NCBI RefSeq assembly: GCF_024713975.1
Contig: NC_091098.1
Location: 17,566,316-17,630,315, forward strand
DNA from: Paralichthys olivaceus
Taxonomy: Eukaryota > Chordata > Actinopteri > Pleuronectiformes > Paralichthyidae
Direction of reading: 5' to 3'
DNA length: 64,000 bases
A program made the translations under genes and the position numbers. Positions 11,926-35,500 of the stretch are shown piece by piece. The notes below the pieces were generated by a model. That model searched no databases. It saw only the letters and a program-made list of their open reading frames with translations, and had not been told where the DNA came from. The first letter of the stretch is position 1. Each line of letters starts with the position of its first letter.

Positions 11926-12850
11926 GTGAGTGAGTTCATTATGTCGACTTCTGTCATAGAGAGCAATTTGATTAAATCCTATGTCACTAGACTTTAGGCC
12001 TGAATCCAGGGAGACAAAGCATGTCTTTCTACTCCTCCGTGGATTCTCACCTTACAGTTGCAGTCTAACTTCTGTGAATTTTAATGCAGAGCTATGTCCG
12101 TCACATGCATTGGGTTCCTTTTTACTTTGAATACAGGGTGAGGAGAGTTGAAAATGATGTAGTCATCATTTAATAGATGAGCATGCTTACCTGCTTTTCA
12201 TTTCATTTTTACAAAGCACCCGTCCCTGCCACAGGTCAGTGTTATTTATTGTCATAGAGTTAAAGGCTGTTGTCATATTATTTTATTTTTTAATCAACGA
12301 CATTTATGATATCTTGATGTTGCACTCAATTTGTCTCTGGGTTTGCTCCTTGTTATGAAATTTATAAAGCAGTGTTTTATCAGTAGTGTGTGAGTGGGAT
12401 TATTCGTGCAAAACTGTTGATGTAGACAATGTCCACTAGATGTCACCCCATATCAGATACAGCAGTCCAAGCTCTTCAAGATCACTATTTTAGTTGAAGG
12501 ACACCAATGCAGACGCACTGTTGGTTAGAAGGATGACACAAAAGCTACAGGACGGATTACCACAAAACTAAGTGGAGGGATGTGTTACAGGTCACAGTAG
12601 AACCCATTGAAGTTTTTGTCTTCAAAAATATAACGATGTTGACAAAAAGTCTCATTTGAAAAGCTGGTGGCAGTTTTAAACATTGCTTAAAAATGACTTA
12701 ATAAGTAACAAACTATCAATGTTGCTGTTGTGAGCAATTGTGTAAATGTATCTTGTTAACCCTCCTCCCTACAGTTCCTGCTGCCCCCGAAATGTAGACA
12801 AAATAAGCAGAACACAACACCATCAGAGGCTGCTTTGGGCATTTATCTAC

Positions 12851-12871
12851 TGTGTGTGTGTGTGTGTGTGT
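12851..12871. repeat. (TG)n microsatellite
   Basis: Uninterrupted TG repeat of about 10 units at the left edge of the GTTAGG-rich block. Confidence 0.9.
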
Positions 12872-12879
12872 TTGCATTT

Positions 12880-13620
12880 CTTGTGTACTTGTGTACAATT
12901 TCAAGTGTAGACCTCATGGAATAAGGAGATTTTGTAAGACTTGTTTTTAGGGTTAGGTATTAAGTTGAGATGGTTATGGTGTAGGGGTGTTAGGTTGCTC
13001 ACATATGAATGGAAGTCTGTGCAAATTCCTTTAGTGTTAGAATTAGGTTTAGGGTAGGGGGCTAGAGAATGCAGTATGCAAATGAGTGTCCTCACTAAGA
13101 TGGAAGTACAAGGTTTGTGGGGTTGGCTGGTCACAATGAATGGAAGTTGTGTGTACGTGCCTGTGTGCATGTCTGCGAGTGAGTGTGTGTGTGTACTTGT
13201 ATAGAGATCTTTGTGAGGACCACCTTGCGCCTACACCCCACAGAGTGACACTCAGAGGTACCCATCTTTAATGAACTGTTTTAGGGTCAGGGTTAGACAT
13301 TTAGTTTGGATGGTCAAGGTTACGGTAAGGGGCTAGGGAATGCATTATGTCTATGAGTGTCCTCCCAAAGACAGATATACAAACGCGTGTGTGTGCGTGT
13401 ACTTATACCTCTGTGAGGACCATGTCCTTATAGAGGACATTTTGACCGGTCCTAACTTTTTCAAATGGTTGTTTGAGGGTTAAGACGTGGTTTTAGGGTT
13501 AGAATTAGGTTGAGGTCAGGGTTAGGCATTAAGTTGTGGTGGTTAAGGTTATGGTAAGGGGCTAGGGAATGCATTAGACGTACAGACGTGTGTGTGTAAG
13601 TGTGTCCATGCATGAGTGTG
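12880..13620 (+). repeat. GTTAGG/GTGAGGAC-rich minisatellite-like block
   Basis: Three diverged tandem units of about 200-240 bp. Each contains a GTGAGGACC or similar start, one or more GGGTTAGG-type steps, a tTAaGTtg.GatGGTtAaGGT segment, the phrase AAGGGGCTAGGGAATGCA, and a closing GTGTCCTC. The same phrase order recurs at 49830-50010. The block therefore belongs to a dispersed teleost repeat family with telomere-like GTTAGG content. Confidence 0.75.
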
Positions 13621-13664
13621 CATGTGACATAGACCTATCCTTGTGACTCTATCTTTCTTTTTGA

Positions 13665-13669
13665 CTGCT

Positions 13670-13700
<31 letters not shown>

Positions 13701-13707
13701 ATGATGC
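13665..13707. repeat. (CTG)n(ATG)n triplet microsatellite
   Basis: About six CTG units followed directly by about eight ATG units, just upstream of the presumed slc6a8 promoter. The poly-Asp and poly-Met frames it creates are not treated as genes. Confidence 0.9.
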
Positions 13708-13734
13708 TGTGCGCACAAACCGCACTGGATCCGG

Positions 13735-14381
13735 TCTCAGCCAATCACGTCAGGCGGCGGCGGCGGCGGAGAGGGAGGGAGGGCTCGAGCAGAGTCTGTC
13801 TCAGCTCACGGACCGTGGTGGAGCGGATCACATTCTCCTTCTGTCGAGCCGCGGCATCACGCACAGCTTCACGGACTCCTGACCGGCGCTGTTGGAACGA
13901 CACGAGGACGACAGGAACCAGCTCCTCTCCCTAAGGCGCAGCATCATTTCCATCTAAGTGTCATCCATGAGATTCTTCAGGCTTACCTTCAAGTGCTTCG
14001 TCGACTGCTTCTGAATCTCCTCCTGTCATCGGCTCATCTGACCGCGGCGCTTTGTGAACACTGTTTTTTTTTCTGTCTCCGTCTCCCTGGCCGAGCTGAG
14101 GGGATCCAACGTGCGATCAAAAAACAAACTGCGATTGATTGTTGATTTTTTTTTCTCGATTTCAAGAAGGCGAAAAATAACAAACTCAGAAAACCAAAAG
14201 AAAACCAAAATCTAAAAAAAATCAAAGAAAGACAAGCTGAGCTCTAGCTGCTCGTGTGTGTGTGTGTCTGAGCCCTGTCATCAGCCAGACACGTTTATTA
14301 AAACTTCAACAAGGACCCTCTGGCTCAAACCAACAGCCGCCAGCTTCATTTGAAAAAGGAGAGAAACAGTTTTTCAACAAC
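13735..14381 (+). promoter_or_regulatory. slc6a8: slc6a8 promoter and 5' UTR
   Basis: A CpG-rich segment starts with a CCAAT box at 13741-13745 directly followed by ACGTCAG, a partial CRE-like site, and then a GGCGGCGG run. No TATA box is obvious. From about 13800 the sequence fits a GC-rich then A/T-rich 5' UTR leading to the ATG at 14382 (context acaacATGt, moderate). The exact start site is inferred. Confidence 0.45.
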
Positions 14382-27630
<13,249 letters not shown>

Positions 27631-28530
27631 TGAGCTGAGCCCTACAGAACACAGATTCAAGGTCGCCCTTGACATCAGCACCCACAGAAACAAACATACA
27701 GATGACTCAACACGCATGCACACCACACTGGCCCAGTCAGAGCAAAGTGCAGATTAATCACGCACCCCACAGTTTTTAAGGTATATAAAAGCCCTGGACA
27801 ATTGGACCAAAGATAAGATGGGAGAAGAACTGAAACACAACCGCACGTATACAGTCATCACAGGCTGATGTTCCGTCTGCTCTGCTTTCTGACTCTACCT
27901 CGCTGATTCTCCCCTCTCTTTCTGTCCCCTGCCTTTGTGCTGTCCCGTCCCGTCTTGTTTTGTGAGTGCGATATGTCCAGTGTAGTTGCGATATTTTCCC
28001 TCACTGCGCCTCTGTGTTTAAGTTCAACAGCCTCGTAACATGTCATGTCATTTTATTGTGAGTGAGCAAAAACTTAAAAAAATCTTGTGAAGCTTTCGAA
28101 AATGAAAGACGTCATGTTCGCTGCTGATATGCCATGGTCTGAATGTGTGTGTGTGTGTGTAAGTGAGTAAGAAGGAGTGTGTGTTGGATTGTGGCAGTGG
28201 TGTCTTCATTTACATGTAGCATTGTGTTTGCCCATCATTGTTTCCTGCCAAGTGTACTCTCTTCATGAACAGCTTCCATTTGTAAGAAACAAAAAAACAA
28301 TCAAAAAGAGAAAATGCATCACCACTTCCAGCTGTGTGTTATGAACTAACTTATCCAGTGTATTGTAGGGTCTGTGAATCAGTGTTAACAATATTTGGAG
28401 GGAATGACGATCAATATTTCCATCAGAAGAGATGGAGAGAAAGTGTGCGAAGAGCAGGAGACGGGGATGTGGGGAGGGGGAAGAGACTTGGTGAAAGGAA
28501 AGAAGCAATAAATGACCAGATTAAGATGGA
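27631..28530 (+). terminator. slc6a8: slc6a8 3' UTR with poly(A) signal at 28507-28512
   Basis: About 880 nt of 3' UTR end at AATAAA (28507-28512), the first canonical signal after the stop. It contains a short (GT)n run near 28146-28160. Cleavage would be expected at about 28525-28540, directly against the opposing slc26a6 transcript end. Confidence 0.6.
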
Positions 28531-28551
28531 CGCTCTGTGTTTTTGTGAATC

Positions 28552-29781
28552 TTTATTTACACAAAACAAACGTGGATATGTGCAGAATTCACATTAAATA
28601 TGTTACACCAGTATAAAAATAAATTCCAAGAGACATTTGACAGATAAATATTCATAAAGCGTGACACTAGAAGTGTTATCAGTCTATGAGCAATAGGCAC
28701 AAGGAAATGTGTTTCTGTTGTAGCACTTGTTTACATTGGAGTAGGATGTCTGTCACACATACTGTAGACGCATCTTCTGCAGGTAGACAATTTATTCCTG
28801 GTGGTGAGACACATTACAACAACGCACATTTTTCAGATCTACAGAATTGCCCACGAAAGCACCTGAATGCATTTCCCAAAAGTCAAAATAATAACAAAAC
28901 TTTTTAAGGCTTGATGCAGATATACTTGGATGGGACATCCATATCATTTAAAAACATATGAACTTGTACTGTGTACCGTCTATTACAATACACTGTTCAG
29001 CAAAAGCAAGACAGTTATGATAGTTGATGAGACAAGACCAGATACCAAAAATAGAAGGAAGCTTAAGATATCAGAAGAATCAGACGTGTGATTACTGACT
29101 GTAAATACACCCACGCTGTTGACACTTATTACACCGTGTCTGCAGTTCAGCTCTTACTTGCAGCCGTTTGGAGCGAATGGGTGGTAATAACAGGATTAAC
29201 CCCCCCCCCCCTCCTTGTCCCAGAGGGCATAGTCTTATAAATGACAAATATTTACATTCTATTGATTTATGTTAGAAGACGTGTGTTTACCTAACAAACA
29301 GAACACAAGGGCCAACTGCATAGATTCCAGAAACCCACACAGCGGACTGACAGACTGACACATGCACACAGATCATGGTGCGTCTGTTCACAACAACACC
29401 TCTCAAATATGAGTTCCCCCCCCACAGTGAACCTTTTACTCACTCTCTCACACAGTCTATAAATACAGACTCCTATTCGTCTGTTACATTCTCCCACTCA
29501 TCCCCCGCCCCTCCTCTGGGGCTCATGCACAAACCACAGAGAGAGAGAGGGAGAGAGAGAGAGCTGCAATGACGTATTGCTGGCTATCTCATTAGGCGAT
29601 ATCATAAAAAGCCCGTTGCCACAGAAACGGCTCCCTGGATTTCCATGGCAACCAGCCGCCATGTCAAGGTGGTGCATTCTCCCCCGCTGAAGGGGGAGGA
29701 GACAGTGACGACCAATTGTGAGGAGTGGACCATTGAGGAGGGGGAGGATGGCGAGAGTTGGAACAATCTGACCCCTGTTGG
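28552..29781 (-). terminator. slc26a6: slc26a6 3' UTR with poly(A) signal at 28552-28557
   Basis: On the minus strand AATAAA lies at 28552-28557. If it is the signal for slc26a6, the 3' UTR is about 1.2-1.35 kb. The region includes homopolymer C tracts (on plus) at about 29201-29211 and 29407-29413, and a purine-rich run near 29540-29562. No other gene is supported here. The open frames around 29500-29870 are attributed to UTR and a possible terminal exon. Confidence 0.4.
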
Positions 29782-32468
29782 TTACATCTGGGTGCTGCAG
29801 GGAACGTCCTGGAAAAAAAAGAAGATTCAAGGCTAGGAAGAGGGGAAAATTCAGAATATGAGCGAGCAATGATAATTGAGTGACGATCTAAGAAGTGTTA
29901 ATGAACTTTCACGGTGATAAACATACAAGTATAAAGTCCCTCAGCCCCAGTTCCTTCAGAATGTGAAGCACGGCATCATGAACTGTGACAAACAACCTGC
30001 TCTTCGGGATGGACTCTGAGAAGAAACCTGCTGTGTCCAGCTGCTCCACAACACAGGCTAAACAGAGAGAAAAGCAGGCATGGCAGTGAGAGACCATGAG
30101 AGGGAAAGCATTTTCATGATTGTAGAAATAAATATTTATCTTTGACTGACATGTCAGAGAAGGAACAATGTGGCGCCACATAGGCTGAGACCTTGAGCGC
30201 CAGTGATTTGACTCTGCATTAGGGTCATTAAATGTGTCTCTGTTTTGTCTGGTGTGCCACTCACCTTGGCAACCCGCGAGATAAATGTTTATATCAATGC
30301 CCCTGAAGTCCCTGAAAATCTGGGAGAAAAAGATAATTACTTTGTTTGTCTTCAATCTTTGAAAAATAAAGTTGAACCTGTGCACGCTCAGTCCAAAATA
30401 TCAGATCATGTCACCACCGACAACACATACATTTTTCAATGTATTCGTAGTGACTGTGTCCACAAAGCCGGTTGTCGATATGTCCAAGATGATGCTGTGG
30501 ATGTCTGATCCGCAGGGCCCCTCCTTCTCCTCATCACCATCGTGCGATTCCTGGTTGATGTTTTTGTCACCGTGGCAACCCGTGTCTAAATTTGAGTCCA
30601 GCATGATAGAGTCATGTTGGTAAGCCTGGTTTACTTGTCCTTTACCAAGGCCATTTGTAGAGGTTACGGCTGCACCGTTCCCCTGACTTAGTCTTGCAGA
30701 GACTTTGGCCTCAGTCAACTCTGTCAAAGGGAGAGCAGGAATGGACATGTCTCTGACCGCATTATGCTGCCACTAGGTTGAAGAAGAAGAGACAACCATT
30801 AGGGAACATATTAGCTGAATTTTATAAGCTATTGCTTTCATTTCAGATGAATGAAGGTGAATATGTTATTTGTATTATACTTGTGTCTTTTCCTCTGTTT
30901 TCGCTTTCTCTTTCTCCTGTTTAGGCTTCAGCTCCGCGTCTCGTTTCTTCTTCGCCGTCAGCAGCTTACTGATTTCAATTCCACTCTGCACAAAAAGCCA
31001 GAGCACCACATTAAAGAGAGAAAAGAGAGGGTGAGATGAGTGTGTGAGATAATGAAAGCAATTAAAGCTGCCGTAGATGGCAGACAAGGATTTACATCTT
31101 GTAATCAAATGCACGGCAGCACACAAACATATCCCAACATTCATGGAGCATCACACACAAACCTTCTCTTGCAGGGCATCCAAGTACATCTCAGCATTTG
31201 TGTAGCAGATAGTTGTAGATGAACGGAAGATTTTTATGCCTGGAATCTCTTCAGTCTGCGGGGAGACATCATGAGGTAGAATAGTTCAGAACATCACACC
31301 TGGTTCTGCTCTCATCGGCACTTTCTACCTCCGCCAGGTGTTGTTTGTCTAAATGAAGCTTTACTACCACTGGTGATCTAACTATCAACAGTGCTCCTCC
31401 AAAAGGGTCAGTTCAACCAAATTCCAGACAAATATTTTCATCGTTAGTATCCAGCATTGCTGATGTTTTTGCTTTTGTTTACCTAATTACTGAAATACCA
31501 TTGGATGTTAGCATCCGGAAAACCACTTCTGAACCACACTAAGAGTCTACAGACAAGGTAGCATTTCAGAATAGTGGGTGGAAGGGGAGATGTGTTGTCC
31601 AGCTTTATACAAAGTCTATGGTGGTAACATTTGCCAACTGGCACCAAACACAGAGTACAGATGAGCACAAAGCTGACATTCTTAGAATAATGTTATGAGC
31701 AAGGCCAATATATCAAATTACTTTCTACTGAGGAGAACTGAACCTGCCAGAGAACTCGGTAGAATATTAATGAGGGCACTGCCAGAAATGCATGCACCAT
31801 TTTAAGGGACAGGAAAAAAAAGATAAGAATAAATAAATGAATAAAACAAAAGCTACATGTAATGGCTACAGAACACATGAGACAAATAATAGTATATGAC
31901 TGTTGTAATTTAGTGACCTGACCCTTTAACTCTCTGTGGATGAAAAAGGTACTTAGCACTGAATGACTCTTACCCTCTCATAGGCGTCTGTGTCTAGATA
32001 CAAGTCGGTGCCTGGCACGTGGCCCAAGATGGAGTAATGGGGTCTGAAGGGTATTGAAGTGGCAAAATTAGAGAAACCACTCCCCTTAAGCTCAAAGAAA
32101 AATCACAGCAGGATTCTCTCAGTATGGGTGCATGTACGTCAATAATAAATAATCAGTGGTGCGTAGTTACCGTTGTGTTCTGAAGATGAAAGTGAGCATG
32201 GTAAAGCCAATGGAGACAGCCAGACCCAGGTCCAGGTTGAGCAGGATGGTGCTTATTAATGTTACCAGCCACACCAGCTAGAGGGCAGTATAAACACTGA
32301 GAGTCAATGGGGTCAGTGACGCAGTAACATTCACACAGTTTTTTACTGGGCAGGATTAAGTCGTACCAGATCAACCTTGTTGGTCCTCCACAGCATCGGC
32401 ACATCGAGGAACTGCTTAAACATCCCTTTCAAATTCACAAAAACTATTGTGGCTAAAATAGCCTGAGG

Positions 32469-32519
<51 letters not shown>

Positions 32520-35500
32520 CCACACACACACAAACAGTATTATATTAAATTGTATGCCAGGAGAGTTGACGATCATTAGCAAGAAATGGTGCAGAGAGGA
32601 CAGTGTTACCTTTGGGAGATCTTCAAAGAGAGGACCAATTTTCAAAACTGTGATCAGCACAATGATGGATGAAATCACTCCCGCAACCTGACAAAACACA
32701 CAAACACACACATACACACACAGTCAGTGTTCCACGGTTGATCATAGGTGTAGTGTGCTTTCTGTCCACGTTTGTGTACGCATGTTTACTTGTGTCTTGC
32801 CCCCTGTGCTCTCCTGGATGAGGCTGCGAGACAGCGAGCAGGTCACAGAGTAACACTGAAAGAAGCTGCCAATAGTGTTACTAAGACCCAGAGCAACCAG
32901 CTCCTGGAAATGAAAAGAAACAGAGACAGGTACAGTTTGAAGCAGTAACATGCATGTTTAATACGCTGAATAACAGATTATATTAATCCTGACATTTGCT
33001 GCTATTAATATCAAGACCTTTAGTGTCTGGAGTCTGTGACCTGTGGGTCAATAACTTTAATCTACTGTTCTTTTATGGCAATTCTCAACACATGACTGAC
33101 ACCCTGAGAGCAATGCTGTGCATATTTAAGAGACACTTCATTGCACAAAGCTTGTTGGGTATTAATGATTCAGCAGGCAGGCTCTTAGAGACCTTGAGTG
33201 CTCCCAACCCATCTCTCTCTTCGAAGCACAATGATCCCAGTCACATGCCTCTGCAAGTGTGTGTGTGTACTGTAAGTCTATGTGTTGCAGACAATAATAA
33301 GAGCTAAAGGGATGGAAAAAAGTTTTGCTGCTCTGTGTATGTATTTTTAGGGGAACATTAATCATTCAATGACGTGAAGGCATGGCCTGCAGTGCAAGCA
33401 AATAGGAAGCAGGTTGTGTTTTAAAGAATAAATAGTCATTAAGAGAGAACTGAAAATGACTGAGGGGGATGTCCACGATCCAATTCCTACAAACATGTAT
33501 GTGTCTCATACAGACAGGTTTACATATGTCAGATGCATGCCAGGTAACTCCAAGTGGATATCAATTCAATTCAATTCAATTCAATTCAATTCAGTTTTAT
33601 TTGTATAGCGCTAAATCATAATATACATTATCTCAAGGCATTTGACATAGAAGCTCAAGTCCTTAAAATTGTATTTATATAGAGAAACCCAACAGTTCCC
33701 ACAATATCCATGGCTATTCTACTGTATTGGATGACACAAACTTTGTAAATGAAAAGCATCGGTGCATGCATGCACTCTATGAACCTAAATCCGGCAATGC
33801 TAACTCGTTTTGTTGTAATAATGCCATTTCATAATGACATCATCAGGATGTCATTGATACATATGAGGACAAATGATTGGTAGATTGTGCTTCTACTTTT
33901 ATTAGTTGCAAATGTTATTGCATTTTATTACTAATGCATATATGTGCCACCATATAATTGACATAATTCCTATCATTAATCATAAATGATTAAATAATAA
34001 GTGCACAAGTAAACAAAATATATAACATAGGTCTATTTCTTAATTTTTCATTTTCATGAAGAATTGTTAAGCATTATATCTTTAACTAACTGTGTGTGTG
34101 CTGTTGATCCAGGATAGCATGATGCATAGGGACAGCATGGAGTTAATTCTAATATTCAATTGACGGGAGACTGTCAGCAGAGAGTCAGACAGGAACAGGA
34201 ACACCGACTCTCACAGCTACTTGTGAGAACTACAGCATACCCAGTGTGTTTTATGCCTCACCTGGTTGCTGTCCACCTTATAGCCGTGTTTGAGGCCAAA
34301 CGTTTTGCCGAGGGAAATGTTGATGGCGTAGCCCACAATGGCCACAGTGAAGGCATCCCCTATCATCTCTGAGAAAAAAGAGGTATCTGGAACTTGAGGG
34401 GCCTTGAGTCTGGAGCAGGAGGAAAAGGTGAATGGTTGGAGTTTGTATCAGTGTAGTGTTCAATCAGATCATTGGGATGTGTCACATTTTCCCTGAGGCT
34501 GCTCCAACATCTTGACATTTAAATAGATTTAACAGTTTTCTTGAAACTGTAGCAACATTCATGCGTGACCTTTTGCTGACTATTGGTTTTGCACTTCGCA
34601 CAGGTTGTAGCTTCTTGTTTTTGTTACATGCACAAGCTGAAGCTTGCAAATTTTATCATGTCATTTAGAAACATTTGTAATATTTGTTTCAAAGTACAAT
34701 TCCATGAATATGACAATAAAAGCAATCTCACTGAGCTCACTAATGATGGACTATTCCACCAGGAATCCACAATCTGTGACCCTGTTTGTCTTATAAACAA
34801 CTCTACATATCAGTCAATCAGAAAATCTGGTGCTTTTCTGTCTTGTAAACAGTCTTGTTCAAGCAGCTGTCCTTAGTCTCACCCCTACCTTCACTTCCTC
34901 TTTCTGTTTTGTCCTCACAAACTCATTTCAGACACACACACATGAGCTCACCCACTGGGAATCTCCCCAACAACATCAAGGTTGTATTTACTCTGAAGTC
35001 CACAGAAGTGGCTGATGACTGTTGCTGTTATGATCTGTTGAAAAAGATAAATTCAATACCGCTTTAACATGTGGAGTAAATCCTCACTGAGCTCATGCAC
35101 ATGTGTAGAACAAGGTCAACTGTGGTCAAGCTGCCCCCTGCTGGACGATGAGAGCAATGCACTTGCTGTATGAGTGACTGGAGGAGAAGACAGACTCACA
35201 ACTATCAGTTCCACAGGGATTGGCAGAGGCAGCTTCTGTTTGTAACAGTCATTGATTTCTTTGGCCACAATAAGAAATGTGAGCGAAACCAGGCTGACCA
35301 CCAGCTCCGGCACCTGGGTCTGAGGCAGCAGTCGGAAAATATCCACCAGAGTCTATGAGGAAGAGAGTGGAGGAGAGGGAGAAGGATTGAAAACAAATTA
35401 ATGAACCTATTAAGTAGAAGTGACAGAAGGTGAATGGTGTTTAAATCTTGCTCTGCCCTCTGTCCTCACTCTGGTCACACAAGACAATAACAAAAACAAC

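Larger units (their letters stand above)
9830..12490. repeat. Diverged direct duplication (about 9830-10680 and 12070-12490)
   Basis: The two segments share a series of collinear blocks. These include attttTACAAgGCAtC versus attttTACAAaGCAcC (about 10070 and 12210), TTATTTATT followed by a tTAcAGGCTGT/tTAaAGGCTGT block, a block on ATATAAAGCAGTGTTTTA (about 10570) versus TTTATAAAGCAGTGTTTTAT (about 12362), and TAGATGTC followed by CCaATATCA/CCATATCA. Order and orientation agree, so this is an old direct duplication with indels or two copies of one unrecognised element. It spans the p4htm 3' end and the orphan exon-like ORF at 11841. Confidence 0.6.

Noticed and set aside
12880-13620. Interstitial telomere or chromosome-fusion scar
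   Set aside because: The GTTAGG steps are embedded in a longer structured repeat that recurs at 49780; not a plain TTAGGG array.
13643-13934. Open frames with poly-Asp or poly-Met runs
   Set aside because: They are translations of the CTG/ATG microsatellite and 5' UTR of slc6a8; no domain and no splice support.
29498-29869. 123-codon minus-strand frame downstream of slc26a6, and a 63-codon plus-strand frame in the same place
   Set aside because: No recognisable domain as a separate gene; the minus-strand part from 29808 is better explained as the terminal exon and 3' UTR of slc26a6.
32471-32533. Regularly spaced short repeats that could suggest a CRISPR-like array
   Set aside because: Simple CA/GT microsatellites without spacers, in eukaryotic DNA.
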